NCBI GenBank assembly: GCA_018711755.1
Contig: DVHY01000037.1
Location: 1-21,852, forward strand
Origin: Candidatus Limivicinus faecipullorum
GTDB lineage: Bacteria > Bacillota > Clostridia > Oscillospirales > Oscillospiraceae
DNA length: 21,852 nt
Direction of reading: 5' to 3'
The position numbers and the translations under genes are program-made. Positions within the stretch are counted from its first letter, which is position 1, and every line of letters begins with the position of its first letter. Under the pieces are notes generated by a model. It had not been told where the DNA came from and did no database searches. It saw nothing but the letters and a program-made list of their open reading frames with translations. Positions 14,056 to 21,852 of this stretch are shown piece after piece.

Positions 14056-14496
14056 ATGTATACGATAGGCCAGGTGTCCCAGCTTTTCGGCGTACCCATA
14101 TCCACATTACGCTATTACGACAAGGAGGGGCTCTTCCCCGGCCTGGAGCGCAGCTCCGGCATACGCCGTTTCGGGGAGCAGGAGCTGGAGGCTCTGCGGG
14201 TGATAGAGTGCCTGAAGCGCTCGGGCATGGAGATAAAGGACATCAAGCAGTTCATGCTCTGGTGCGCCCGGGGCAAGGAGACCTACCCTGAGCGGCTGGA
14301 GCTTTTCCGCCGGCAGAAGGCGGCGGTGGAGGCGGAGCTGAGCAGGCTGGAGAAGACCCTGGACATGCTGCGCTTCAAATGCTGGTACTATGAGCAGGCC
14401 CTGGAGCAGGGCGGCGAAGAGGGCCTCAAGGCTCTGCTGCCGGACGGCCTGCCCGAAGAGATACAGGGGGCCTATGACCGGGCCCACAGTGACTGA
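14056..14496 (+). CDS. MerR family transcriptional regulator
   Basis: A 146-residue DNA-binding regulator. The start is ATG 14056 with AGGAGG (14045-14050) five bases upstream; an ATG at 14017 lies next to the operator and lacks a site. The N-terminal winged helix-turn-helix is YTIGQVSQLFGVPISTLRYYDKEG with wing SGIRRF. The linker helix FMLWCARGKETYPERLELF and C-terminal coiled coil KAAVEAELSRLEKTLDMLRFKCWYYEQAL are typical of the aldehyde/electrophile-type MerR branch. The single cysteine in LWCARG and one in FKCWYYE could be redox or electrophile sensors, which is inference. It probably activates the divergent promoter at 13985-14015. It is followed 18 bases later by addB on the same strand. 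Confidence 0.93.
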   Translation: MYTIGQVSQLFGVPISTLRYYDKEGLFPGLERSSGIRRFGEQELEALRVIECLKRSGMEIKDIKQFMLWCARGKETYPERLELFRRQKAAVEAELSRLEKTLDMLRFKCWYYEQALEQGGEEGLKALLPDGLPEEIQGAYDRAHSD

Positions 14497-14514
14497 GAAG
14501 CGGAGGAGCCGGAG

Positions 14515-17500
14515 ATGCTGAGACTGATAACAGGCAAGGCGGGTACAGGCAAGACCGCCGTGATAATGGAGGAGATAAAGCGGGCCGTGGAGGAAAAGCA
14601 GGGCTCGCGGCTGCTGATAGTCCCGGAGCAGTACAGCCATGAGGCGGAGCGGGAGCTGTGCCTGCGCTGCGGGGACAGCCTCTCCCTCTACGGGGAGGTG
14701 TTCAGCTTCACGGGCCTGGCCCGGCGCATGGCGGGCCGGGTGGGAGGCAGCGGCAAGCCCTATCTGGACAAGGGCGGTCGGCTGCTGTGCATGGCCCTGG
14801 CTCTCAGGGACATAGCCCCCAGGCTGGCGGTGTACTCCGCCGCCGGGCATCGCCCGGAGCTCCAGGACATGCTCCTGCGGGAGCTGGACGAGCTGAAGAG
14901 CGCCCTTATAGGCCCGGAGAAGCTGTTGGAGGCGGCGGACAGCTGCGGGGGCGACCTGGCCGACAAGCTCCGGGACATGGCCCTGGTGCTGGAGAGCTAC
15001 GACGCTGTGGTGAGCCGGGGCCACGCCGACACGGCGGACCGGCTCACGGAGCTGGCCGGGCAGATAGAAAAGAGCGACATGGACGAAAACACCTGGGTCT
15101 ACGTGGACGGCTTTACCGACTTCACCCGCCAGGAGCTGGAGGTGCTGCTGGCCCTGCTGAAAAAAGGGGTGCAGCTCACGGTGTGCCTGACCATGGACAG
15201 CCTGGAGGGCGACAACGAGATATACGAGCTGTCCCGCCGCTCCGGCCGCTTTCTGCTGAGGCAGGCCCGGGAGCTGGGCCTGGACAGCCGGGTGGAGGAG
15301 CTGAAGGGAGACGGGGGCAAGGCCCCGGCTCTGAGCTTTCTCAACGACGAGCTTTTCAGCTATTCCCAGGCCGGTTTCCCCGGGGCCGGGGGGGCGGTGG
15401 AGCTCTATCGCTGTGACAGCGCCTCCGCCGAATGTGAACTGGCGGCGGCCAAAGCTCTGGAGCTGGTGCGGGAGAGAGGCTGCCGCTGGCGGGACATCTC
15501 CGTGCTGGTCCGGGGCTTTGAGGACTACCGGGGGGTCCTGGAGAGCGCCTTCCGCCATTATGGGGTGCCTTTGTATACCGCCCGGAAGAGCGACCTGCTC
15601 TCCAAGCCTCTCAGCGCCCTTTTCAGCGGGGTCTTTGAGATATACCAGTCCGGCTGGGGAGTGGACGAGGTGGCGGCCTATCTGCGCACCGGCCTCACCG
15701 GCCTGGACAGGGACAGCTGCGACGAGCTGGAGAGCTACGTCTTCAAATGGCAGCTGAGGACGGCGGCCTGGGAGCGCAGCCGCGGCTGGCGGCAGCACCC
15801 GGAGGGCTACGGCATGGAATATGACGAAGGGGCGGAGGAGAGGCTGAAAAGGATAAACGCCTCCCGGCGCTTCATAGCCCGGCCCCTGCTGGACTATTAC
15901 AAGGCCGCCTCCCAGGAGGAGACGGCCCTGGGCCAGGCCCGGGCCTTTGCCGCCCTGCTGGAAAAGCTGAAGCTGGGGGAGAGCCTGGAGCGGCGCTCCC
16001 GGGAGCTTATGGAAGAGGGCCGGGAGGAGACGGCGGCGGAGTACCGGCAGCTCTGGGACATAAGCGTCTCGGCCCTGGAGCAGTTTGCCGCCATATTGGG
16101 AGACAGTCCCATGGACATGGAGGAGTTCGGCAGACTGTTTTTGCTGATGCTCTCAAAATACGACATCGGCACCATCCCCGTGTCCCTGGACCGGGTCAGC
16201 GCCGGAGACTTTGACCGCAACCGCCGCCGGAGCCTGAAGCATCTTATCGTGCTGGGGGCCAGCGACGAGCGTTTGCCCTATGTCCAGGAGCAGGCGGGTG
16301 TCTTCTCCCAGGAGGAGCGGCAGCGGCTGCTGGAGCTGGAGCTGGACCTGGGGGGCTGCGGAGAGCTGGAGCTGTGGCGGGAGTTCTCCCTCATATATAA
16401 CGGCTTGAGCCTGCCCTCGGAGAGCCTGCTGCTCAGCTGTCCCCTCCGGGACAGCGAGGGGGCCGAGCTGCGCCCGGCCTTCGTCTTCAACCGGGCAAGG
16501 GCCGTGTTCGGCCTGGAAGAGAAGAGGGCGGAGCTCGCCCGCCTGCGCATGGCGGCGGAGGGCCCGGCCCTGAGCCTGGCCGCTGCGGCCGTAAGGGGCG
16601 GCGGCAGCCGGGAGCAGGCTGCGGCGGAGTATTTCCGGCGGCGGCAGCCGGAGCGCATGGCCCGGCTGGAGGCGGCCGCCGCCCTGGGCCGGGGCCGCCT
16701 GTCCCCCGCCATGGTGGAAAAGCTCTATGGCAAGCGCCTGCGTCTCAGCGCCTCCCGGATAGACAAATTTGCCTCCTGCAAATTCGCCTACTTCTGCCAG
16801 TACGGCCTGAGGGCAAAGCCCAACAGGCCCGCCAGTTTCAGCCCCCCGGAGATAGGCAGCTTCATGCACTACGTGCTGGAGAACACCGCCCGGGAGGTAA
16901 AGAGCCTGGGGGGCTTCAAGACCGTGGGCCGGGAGGAACTGCGCAGGCTCTGCGACAAATATATAGAACAGTTCGTAAAAGAGGAGCTGGAGGACTTCCG
17001 GGAGAAGTCCAGCCGCTTCATATATCTGTTCAACAGGCTGAAAAAGGACGTGTACCAGGTGGTGGAGGACATGGCGGCGGAGCTGCGCCGCTCGGACTTC
17101 GAGCCTCTGGACTTTGAGCTGGACTTCTCCGACGCCAGGAACTTCCCCCCCATAGAGCTGGGAGAGGGGGAGGACCGGCTCAGCCTCAGCGGCATAGCCG
17201 ACCGGGTAGACGGCTGGCTCCACGAGGGCAAGCTGTATATCCGGGTGGTGGACTACAAAACGGGCAAGAAGAAGTTCAGCCTCTCCGACGTGTGTTACGG
17301 CATGGGGCTTCAGATGCTGCTGTACCTCTTTGCCCTGGAGCGGGACGGAGGACGGCGCTATGGCCATGAGATAGTCCCCGCCGGGGTCATGTACATCCCC
17401 GCCAGAAACACCCTGCTGAGCCTGAGCCGTTCCCCCGAAGAGGGGGAGGCGGAGGAAAAGCGCCGGGAGGAGATACGCCGCAGCGGCCTGGTGCTGGAGG

Positions 17501-17850
17501 ACATGGAGCTGCTGGAGGCCTGGGAGCAGGGGGAGGACAAGCAGTATATCCCGGTGAAGTTCCGCTCCGGCAAGCCCTCGGCGGAGTCCCTGGCCTCTCT
17601 GGAGCGCATGGGCATACTGCGCCGGCACATAGAGCGCAGCCTTCGGGGCATGGCCCGGCAGCTGCGCCAGGGCAGCATAGCCGCCGACCCCTATTACCGC
17701 AGCCAGCAGGAGAACGCCTGCCTCAACTGCGACTATTACGACGCCTGTCATTTCTCCCAGGGGGAGAACGGGGAGAGCTGCCGCTATACGCCGAAGCTCT
17801 CGGGAGAAAAGGTCTGGGCTCTGCTGGACGGAGGTGGAGAAAATGAGTGA
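14515..17850 (+). CDS. addB: AddB, ATP-dependent helicase/nuclease subunit B
   Basis: A 1111-residue subunit of AddAB, which resects double-strand breaks and recognises Chi to load RecA; the Bacillus protein is slightly longer. Walker A is GKAGTGKT (residues 7-14), then LLIVPEQYS. The C-terminal RecB-like nuclease has VVDYKTGKK (Asp913, Lys915), followed by GLQMLLYLFAL. The four cysteines of the iron-sulphur staple are present: Cys755 in FASCKFAYFC and CLNC-x5-C (Cys1069, 1072, 1078), with the spacing known in AddB. All functional elements appear intact. The ATG has GGAGGA (14502-14507) upstream. It follows merR by 18 bases and overlaps addA by 8 bases, so the three probably share a transcript; no promoter of its own was seen. 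Confidence 0.97.
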   Translation: MLRLITGKAGTGKTAVIMEEIKRAVEEKQGSRLLIVPEQYSHEAERELCLRCGDSLSLYGEVFSFTGLARRMAGRVGGSGKPYLDKGGRLLCMALALRDIAPRLAVYSAAGHRPELQDMLLRELDELKSALIGPEKLLEAADSCGGDLADKLRDMALVLESYDAVVSRGHADTADRLTELAGQIEKSDMDENTWVYVDGFTDFTRQELEVLLALLKKGVQLTVCLTMDSLEGDNEIYELSRRSGRFLLRQARELGLDSRVEELKGDGGKAPALSFLNDELFSYSQAGFPGAGGAVELYRCDSASAECELAAAKALELVRERGCRWRDISVLVRGFEDYRGVLESAFRHYGVPLYTARKSDLLSKPLSALFSGVFEIYQSGWGVDEVAAYLRTGLTGLDRDSCDELESYVFKWQLRTAAWERSRGWRQHPEGYGMEYDEGAEERLKRINASRRFIARPLLDYYKAASQEETALGQARAFAALLEKLKLGESLERRSRELMEEGREETAAEYRQLWDISVSALEQFAAILGDSPMDMEEFGRLFLLMLSKYDIGTIPVSLDRVSAGDFDRNRRRSLKHLIVLGASDERLPYVQEQAGVFSQEERQRLLELELDLGGCGELELWREFSLIYNGLSLPSESLLLSCPLRDSEGAELRPAFVFNRARAVFGLEEKRAELARLRMAAEGPALSLAAAAVRGGGSREQAAAEYFRRRQPERMARLEAAAALGRGRLSPAMVEKLYGKRLRLSASRIDKFASCKFAYFCQYGLRAKPNRPASFSPPEIGSFMHYVLENTAREVKSLGGFKTVGREELRRLCDKYIEQFVKEELEDFREKSSRFIYLFNRLKKDVYQVVEDMAAELRRSDFEPLDFELDFSDARNFPPIELGEGEDRLSLSGIADRVDGWLHEGKLYIRVVDYKTGKKKFSLSDVCYGMGLQMLLYLFALERDGGRRYGHEIVPAGVMYIPARNTLLSLSRSPEEGEAEEKRREEIRRSGLVLEDMELLEAWEQGEDKQYIPVKFRSGKPSAESLASLERMGILRRHIERSLRGMARQLRQGSIAADPYYRSQQENACLNCDYYDACHFSQGENGESCRYTPKLSGEKVWALLDGGGENE
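17830..17835 (+). promoter_or_regulatory. Ribosome binding site that fixes the addA start
   Basis: GGAGGT lies 7 bases before ATG 17843. The alternative in-frame GTG at 17834 is part of this site, so the ATG is preferred. Confidence 0.8.
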
Positions 17851-20800
17851 ATTTAGACCCACGCCTGCCCAAAAGGCGGCGATAGAGGCCCGGGGCAGCG
17901 CCCTGCTGGTGTCCGCCGGAGCGGGCAGCGGCAAGACCAGGGTGCTCACGGAGCGGCTCATGAGCCGAATCTGCGACGACGACGAACCCATGGACCTGGA
18001 CAGCTTCCTTATAATCACCTTTACCCGGGCCGCCGCCGGGGAACTGCGGGGCCGGATAATGGAGGAGCTGGCGGAGCGTCTGGCCAGAGAGCCGGGGAAC
18101 CGGCGCCTGCGCCGTCAGAACGCCCTTTGTTCCAGAGCCCAGATAGGCACCATCCACAGCTTCTGCGCCTCCCTGCTGAGAGAGAACTGCCACCTGCTGG
18201 GCCTGAGCCCGGATTTCAAGATAGTGGACGAGGAGAGGGCCGAGGCCATGAAGCAGGCGGCTCTGGAGCGGGTGCTGGAAACTCGCTATGAAAAGTCCGA
18301 AGACTATCCGGGCTTTCTCAGCCTGGCGGACACCGTAGGGGCGGGGCGTTCCGACGAACGCCTGTCGGCCCTGGTGCTGAGCCTCCACAGCCGCATGCAG
18401 TGCCATGCCCGGCCGGAAGAATGGGTGCGGGAGCAGGTGTCGGCACTGCGGGCTCCGGCGGAGGACGCCGGGGAGACTCCCTGGGGCCGGGAGATATTGG
18501 CCCAGGCCCGGGGCGTGGCCGCCTACTGGGCCGGAGAGCTGGACAGGCTCATGGAGCGCATGTCTTCCCAGGAGAAGATAAGCGCCGCCTATATGGACAG
18601 CTTTTCCCATACGGCGGAGGAGGTCCGGGAGCTGAGCCGCTGCCTGGACATAGGCTGGGACAGGGCCAGAGCCTGCCTGCCGGTGAGCTTTGAGCGGCTG
18701 AAGGTCCTGAGAAATTCCCCGGATACACAGCTGTCGGAGCTGCTGAAGAGCCGGCGGGAGGAGTGCAAAAAGGCCATGAAGGGCCTGGAAGAGCTGCTCT
18801 ACGCCCCGTCGGCGCAGCTGCTGGAGGAGATGAGGCAGACCGCCCCGGCCATGGAGGCCCTGCTGGAGCTGACTTTGGATTTTGACCGGGAGTTTGAGAA
18901 GGACAAGCGGCGGCGCTCCCTGGTGGACTATTCGGACCTGGAGCACTATGCCGCCCGGCTCCTCACCGACCGGGAGGGACAGCCCACGGCCCTGGCCCTC
19001 CGGCTGTCCCGGCGCTACGGGGAGATAATGGTGGACGAGTACCAGGATGTGAGCCGGGTCCAGGACGCCATCTTCCGGGCCATATCCAGAGAGGGGAAGA
19101 ACCTCTTCATGGTGGGGGACGTGAAGCAGTCCATATACCGCTTCCGCCTGGCGGACCCGGAGATATTCACCGAGAAGTACCTGAGCTATTCCGACACGGA
19201 GGCCCCCGGCCTGCCCCGGCGCATACTGCTCAGGGAGAACTTCCGCTCCCGCCGGGAGATATTGGAGGGGGCCAACGCCCTGTTCTCCCTGTGCATGTCC
19301 CGGCGGCTGGGGGATATGGACTATGACGATGCCGCCGCTTTAAGGTACGGGGCAAACTATGCCGGCAGCGTGCCGCCCCCGGAGCTGCTGCTTTTGGACG
19401 CGGCCTCCGGGGATGAGGACAGCCCGGACAAGACTGCCCGGGAGGCGGCCTTTGTGGCCGACAGGATAAAGGCGCTGGTGAAGGGGGGCTGCACCGTCAC
19501 CGGGAGAGAGGGCCCACGGCCCCTGGAATACGGAGACATAGCCATACTGCTGCGCTCGGCAAATACGGTGGGCCCGGCCTATCGCCGCGCCATGCTGGAG
19601 CGGGGCATACCCGTGGCCTCCGCCCAGGGCGGGGACTACTTCGACTCCCTGGAGGTGTCCGCCCTGGTGTCGCTGCTGGCGGTGCTGGACAATCCCCATC
19701 AGGACGTGCCCCTCATCGCCGTGCTCCGCTCCCCGGCCTTCGCCTTTACGCCGGATGAGCTGTCGGAGATACGCAGCGCCAACCGACAGGGAGACTTCTA
19801 CACCGCCCTTAAAGCCGCCGTGGAGAACAGCGAAAAATGCCGGGACTTCCTGGAGCTGCTGGAGCGGCTGCGGGACCTGGCCTCGGACATGTCCATGGCG
19901 GAGCTGAGCTGGCTGCTGCTGGAACGCCTGGACCTGCTGGCCCTGTGCAGCGCCATGGAGGACGGGGAGCAGCGCCGGGAGCGGCTGATGGCCTTCATCG
20001 GCCTGGCGGAGCGATATGAGGGCAGCGGCTACAGGGGGCTGCACCGCTTTGTCCTGTGGCTGAGAAAGCTGAGGGAAAAGGGCCAGGAACCCCAGCTGGG
20101 CGCTTCCGGCAGCTCGGCGGTGCAGATAATGAGCATACACAAGTCCAAGGGCCTGGAGTTCCCCGTGGTGTTCCTCTGCGACACCGCCCGGCGCTTCAAC
20201 AAGCAGGACAGCCGGGACACGGTGCTGGTACACCCGGAGCTGGGCCTGGGGCCCAAGCTCACGGATACGGTCCGCCGGGTGGAGTACCCCACCCTGGCCA
20301 GAAACGCCATAAAGCTGCGCCTGGAGCGGGAGATGCTCTCGGAGGAGATGCGGCTTTTGTATGTGGCCATGACCAGGGCCCGGGAGCGGCTGTTCATCAC
20401 GGCGGCTGTGAAGAAGCCGGAGGAGGCCCTGGAGAAGGCCGGCAGCCTGGTCTCCCGGCCCATGGCCCCGGAACTGCTGAGTCAGGCCGGCTCCATGTCG
20501 GACTGGCTGATATATGCCGCCCTGGCCGACGGCGGGGAGCATCTGAAACTTAGCCTGCCGCAGCAGCAGCCGGAGGCCGAAGAGCCCGCCTCCGAAAGCC
20601 GGGCGCAGCGCCCCGGCGCGGACCCGGCGCAGCTCAGGGAATTGGAGAGGGAGCTGAGCTTTGTCTATCCCTATGCCGAGGCGGAGGAGCTGCCCTCCAA
20701 GGTCACGGCCACGGAACTGAAAGGCCGCTGGGAGCCGGACGCCGAGGCGGCCAGCCTAAGGGAAAAGCCGGCGGGGGTGTTCCCCATGCCGGACTTCACC

Positions 20801-21331
20801 CGGGCGGAGCGGCCTCTCACCGGGGCGGAGAAGGGCGTGGCCACCCATCTGCTGCTGCAATACATGGACTTCTCCCGCAGCGGCAGCCCGGAGGAGATAG
20901 AGGCGGAGACGGAAAGACTTTGCAGCCAGGGCTTCCTGTCCCGGAGAGAGGCCCAGGCGGTGGATGTGAAGGCGGTGAAAAAGCTCTTCGATTCCCCCCT
21001 GGGGCAGCGGATGAAGAGCTGCAGAAAGCTCTACAGGGAGTTCAAATTCTCCCTGCTGTGGGATGCGGAGGAGATATACCGCAAGGCGCCGGGGGAGCAG
21101 CTGCTGCTCCAGGGCGTGGTGGACTGCTGCCTGGAGGAAGAGGACGGCCTTGTGGTGATAGATTACAAGACCGACCGGGTAAAAACGGCGGAGGAGCTGG
21201 AAGAGCGCAGCCGCTTCTACCGGGGGCAGCTGCTCAGCTATGCCGCCGCTATGGAGCGCATCCACGGGAAAAAAGTGAAGCAGTGCCTGCTGTACTTCAT
21301 CTCGGCGGGGAAGACCCTGGAGATAAAGTAA
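17843..21331 (+). CDS. addA: AddA, ATP-dependent helicase/nuclease subunit A
   Basis: A 1162-residue UvrD-type 3'-5' helicase with a C-terminal nuclease, partner of AddB in break repair. The motifs, in order, are Q motif FRPTPAQKAAI (Gln10), Walker A SAGAGSGKT (Lys31), Ia ITFTRAAAGEL, GTIHSFC, Walker B MVDEYQDVS (Asp398-Glu399), GDVKQSIYRFR, RENFRSR, MSIHKSKGLEFPVV and VAMTRARERLF. The nuclease end has GVVDCC (catalytic Asp near residue 1093) and VVIDYKTDRV (Asp1107, Lys1109). Length and all motifs are normal for AddA. The start codon overlaps the end of addB (stop 17848-17850), which implies coupled translation for a 1:1 complex. The gene ends 16 bases before the rpmE promoter region without a clear hairpin terminator. 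Confidence 0.97.
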   Translation: MSEFRPTPAQKAAIEARGSALLVSAGAGSGKTRVLTERLMSRICDDDEPMDLDSFLIITFTRAAAGELRGRIMEELAERLAREPGNRRLRRQNALCSRAQIGTIHSFCASLLRENCHLLGLSPDFKIVDEERAEAMKQAALERVLETRYEKSEDYPGFLSLADTVGAGRSDERLSALVLSLHSRMQCHARPEEWVREQVSALRAPAEDAGETPWGREILAQARGVAAYWAGELDRLMERMSSQEKISAAYMDSFSHTAEEVRELSRCLDIGWDRARACLPVSFERLKVLRNSPDTQLSELLKSRREECKKAMKGLEELLYAPSAQLLEEMRQTAPAMEALLELTLDFDREFEKDKRRRSLVDYSDLEHYAARLLTDREGQPTALALRLSRRYGEIMVDEYQDVSRVQDAIFRAISREGKNLFMVGDVKQSIYRFRLADPEIFTEKYLSYSDTEAPGLPRRILLRENFRSRREILEGANALFSLCMSRRLGDMDYDDAAALRYGANYAGSVPPPELLLLDAASGDEDSPDKTAREAAFVADRIKALVKGGCTVTGREGPRPLEYGDIAILLRSANTVGPAYRRAMLERGIPVASAQGGDYFDSLEVSALVSLLAVLDNPHQDVPLIAVLRSPAFAFTPDELSEIRSANRQGDFYTALKAAVENSEKCRDFLELLERLRDLASDMSMAELSWLLLERLDLLALCSAMEDGEQRRERLMAFIGLAERYEGSGYRGLHRFVLWLRKLREKGQEPQLGASGSSAVQIMSIHKSKGLEFPVVFLCDTARRFNKQDSRDTVLVHPELGLGPKLTDTVRRVEYPTLARNAIKLRLEREMLSEEMRLLYVAMTRARERLFITAAVKKPEEALEKAGSLVSRPMAPELLSQAGSMSDWLIYAALADGGEHLKLSLPQQQPEAEEPASESRAQRPGADPAQLRELERELSFVYPYAEAEELPSKVTATELKGRWEPDAEAASLREKPAGVFPMPDFTRAERPLTGAEKGVATHLLLQYMDFSRSGSPEEIEAETERLCSQGFLSRREAQAVDVKAVKKLFDSPLGQRMKSCRKLYREFKFSLLWDAEEIYRKAPGEQLLLQGVVDCCLEEEDGLVVIDYKTDRVKTAEELEERSRFYRGQLLSYAAAMERIHGKKVKQCLLYFISAGKTLEIK

Positions 21332-21346
21332 ATTTTGGAAAGGGAC

Positions 21347-21375
21347 TTGCAATCCCGGGGACGCTGTGATACAAT
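21347..21375 (+). promoter_or_regulatory. Sigma-A-type promoter of rpmE
   Basis: TTGCAA (21347-21352), 17-base spacer, TACAAT (21370-21375). It gives a leader of about 60 bases before the rpmE ATG. Confidence 0.8.
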
Positions 21376-21441
21376 GCTCTTTGCGTCTTGTAACTATGCT
21401 TTTGCACAATCAAGATAGCCTTAGACGAGGAGATATGCCCA

Positions 21442-21642
21442 ATGAAGGAAGGAATCCATCCCAAGTACGAGCAGACCACCATCAGATGTGCCTGCGGCGC
21501 CGTCATCGAGACCGGCTCCACCAAGAAGAACATCACCGTTGAAATCTGCTCCAAGTGCCACCCCTTCTACACCGGCAAGCAGAAGCTGGTAGACACCAGC
21601 GGCCGTGTTGATAAGTTCAACAGGAAGTATGGCATCAAGTGA
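21442..21642 (+). CDS. rpmE: Large-subunit ribosomal protein L31, zinc type
   Basis: A 66-residue ribosomal protein bL31 near the central protuberance of the 50S subunit. The sequence MKEGIHPKYEQTTIRCACGAV is a textbook L31 start. The zinc ligands CACG (Cys16, Cys18) and CSKCHPFYTG (CxxC) identify the zinc-containing type, not the zinc-free paralogue that replaces it in zinc shortage. AGGAG (21428-21432) lies 9 bases upstream. All six isoleucines use ATC, whereas neighbouring genes favour ATA, as expected for a highly expressed gene. It has its own promoter and terminator and is monocistronic. Confidence 0.98.
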   Translation: MKEGIHPKYEQTTIRCACGAVIETGSTKKNITVEICSKCHPFYTGKQKLVDTSGRVDKFNRKYGIK

Positions 21643-21646
21643 TTAT

Positions 21647-21689
21647 GATATGAAAAGGCCCCGTCGTTTCGACGGGGCCTTTTCATATC
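21647..21689 (+). terminator. Very strong terminator after rpmE
   Basis: A perfect 20-bp stem (21647-21666 with 21670-21689) with a TTT loop. The core is AAAAGGCCCCGTCG/CGACGGGGCCTTTT; the TTTT run is inside the 3' arm. It begins 4 bases after the stop codon. The internal A/T stretch gives tails in both directions. Confidence 0.88.
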
Positions 21690-21691
21690 CG

Positions 21692-21736
21692 GGAGAAAAA
21701 AATAAACACCGGGACCGGGCAAAAGCCCGGTCCCGG
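21692..21736 (-). terminator. Second GC-rich hairpin, leftward polarity
   Basis: Perfect 12-bp stem CCGGGACCGGGC (21709-21720) with GCCCGGTCCCGG (21725-21736), loop AAAA. The A-rich 5' flank (21694-21706) gives a T-rich tail on the minus strand only, so it would block transcription entering from the right. On the plus strand the tail is CCAGCTTGTC. Confidence 0.6.
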
Positions 21737-21756
21737 CCAGCTTGTCAAAAAAATAG

Positions 21757-21785
21757 TTGCTTTTTTGGGCGCATTGTGATAAACT
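21757..21785 (+). promoter_or_regulatory. Promoter pointing out of the window
   Basis: TTGCTT (21757-21762), 17-base spacer, TAAACT (21780-21785). No start codon with a ribosome binding site follows before 21852, so its gene begins to the right. Downstream lies a pair of direct repeats TCCGGTG (21804-21810 and 21818-21824). Confidence 0.6.
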
Positions 21786-21852
21786 ATTACAGCAATCGTG
21801 TATTCCGGTGTCAAAACTCCGGTGCAATCAGGTTGTGATGCTGCGTATGCCA

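Noticed and set aside
17834..17842. GTG start for addA
   Set aside because: The GTG overlaps the ribosome binding site GGAGGT; ATG 17843 fits the spacing and family start.
21605..21838. 77-codon frame overlapping rpmE and its terminator
   Set aside because: It starts inside rpmE, runs through both hairpins and the promoter, and has no ribosome binding site or recognisable sequence.

Overview
The window looks like a chromosomal segment of a GC-rich, low-GC-lineage anaerobe (Bacillota, Clostridia; an Oscillospiraceae-type gut bacterium is the best guess). The support is AddAB rather than RecBCD, a zinc-type ribosomal protein L31, strong GGAGG ribosome binding sites, TTGNNN-17-TANNNT sigma-A promoters, type II lipoprotein signals and tight gene packing. 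The genus is inference. No tRNA, rRNA, CRISPR array, insertion sequence or phage gene is visible.

Layout. Positions 3-1655 hold the 3' part of an ABC exporter whose start lies left of the window, closed by a terminator. Positions 1826-12172 form an envelope/secretion region bounded by two paralogous lipoproteins (1826-4066 on +, 9956-12172 on -). Each fuses a propeller-like N-terminal half to an extracellular solute-binding domain, and no permease gene is present. Between them, in order, are a small Nif11-like protein, a GT-C type membrane glycosyltransferase, a proline/threonine-spacer NlpC/P60 lipoprotein hydrolase, a class I/II aminotransferase (-), a membrane-anchored phosphodiester glycosidase (NAGPA) protein, and a tiny two-helix membrane protein starting with TTG.

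Positions 12336-14496 form a stress-type module. A flavin reductase-like protein and an alpha/beta hydrolase are transcribed leftward from a promoter with the 19-bp spacer typical of MerR control, with a perfect 8+8 dyad in the spacer. A MerR regulator is divergent from it. The merR gene is followed after 18 bp by addB and then addA (overlapping by 8 bp), which encode the double-strand-break helicase-nuclease. Finally, rpmE (L31) has its own promoter and a very strong terminator, and the window ends in a promoter that points out to the right.

No clearly new defence or mobile system is present. The least explained items are the paired propeller/solute-binding lipoproteins, the Nif11-like/GT-C pair, the apparent transcriptional link of addBA to a MerR stress regulator, and the cluster of hairpins at 12222-12329. 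Functional calls come from motif reading by eye; no database search was possible.
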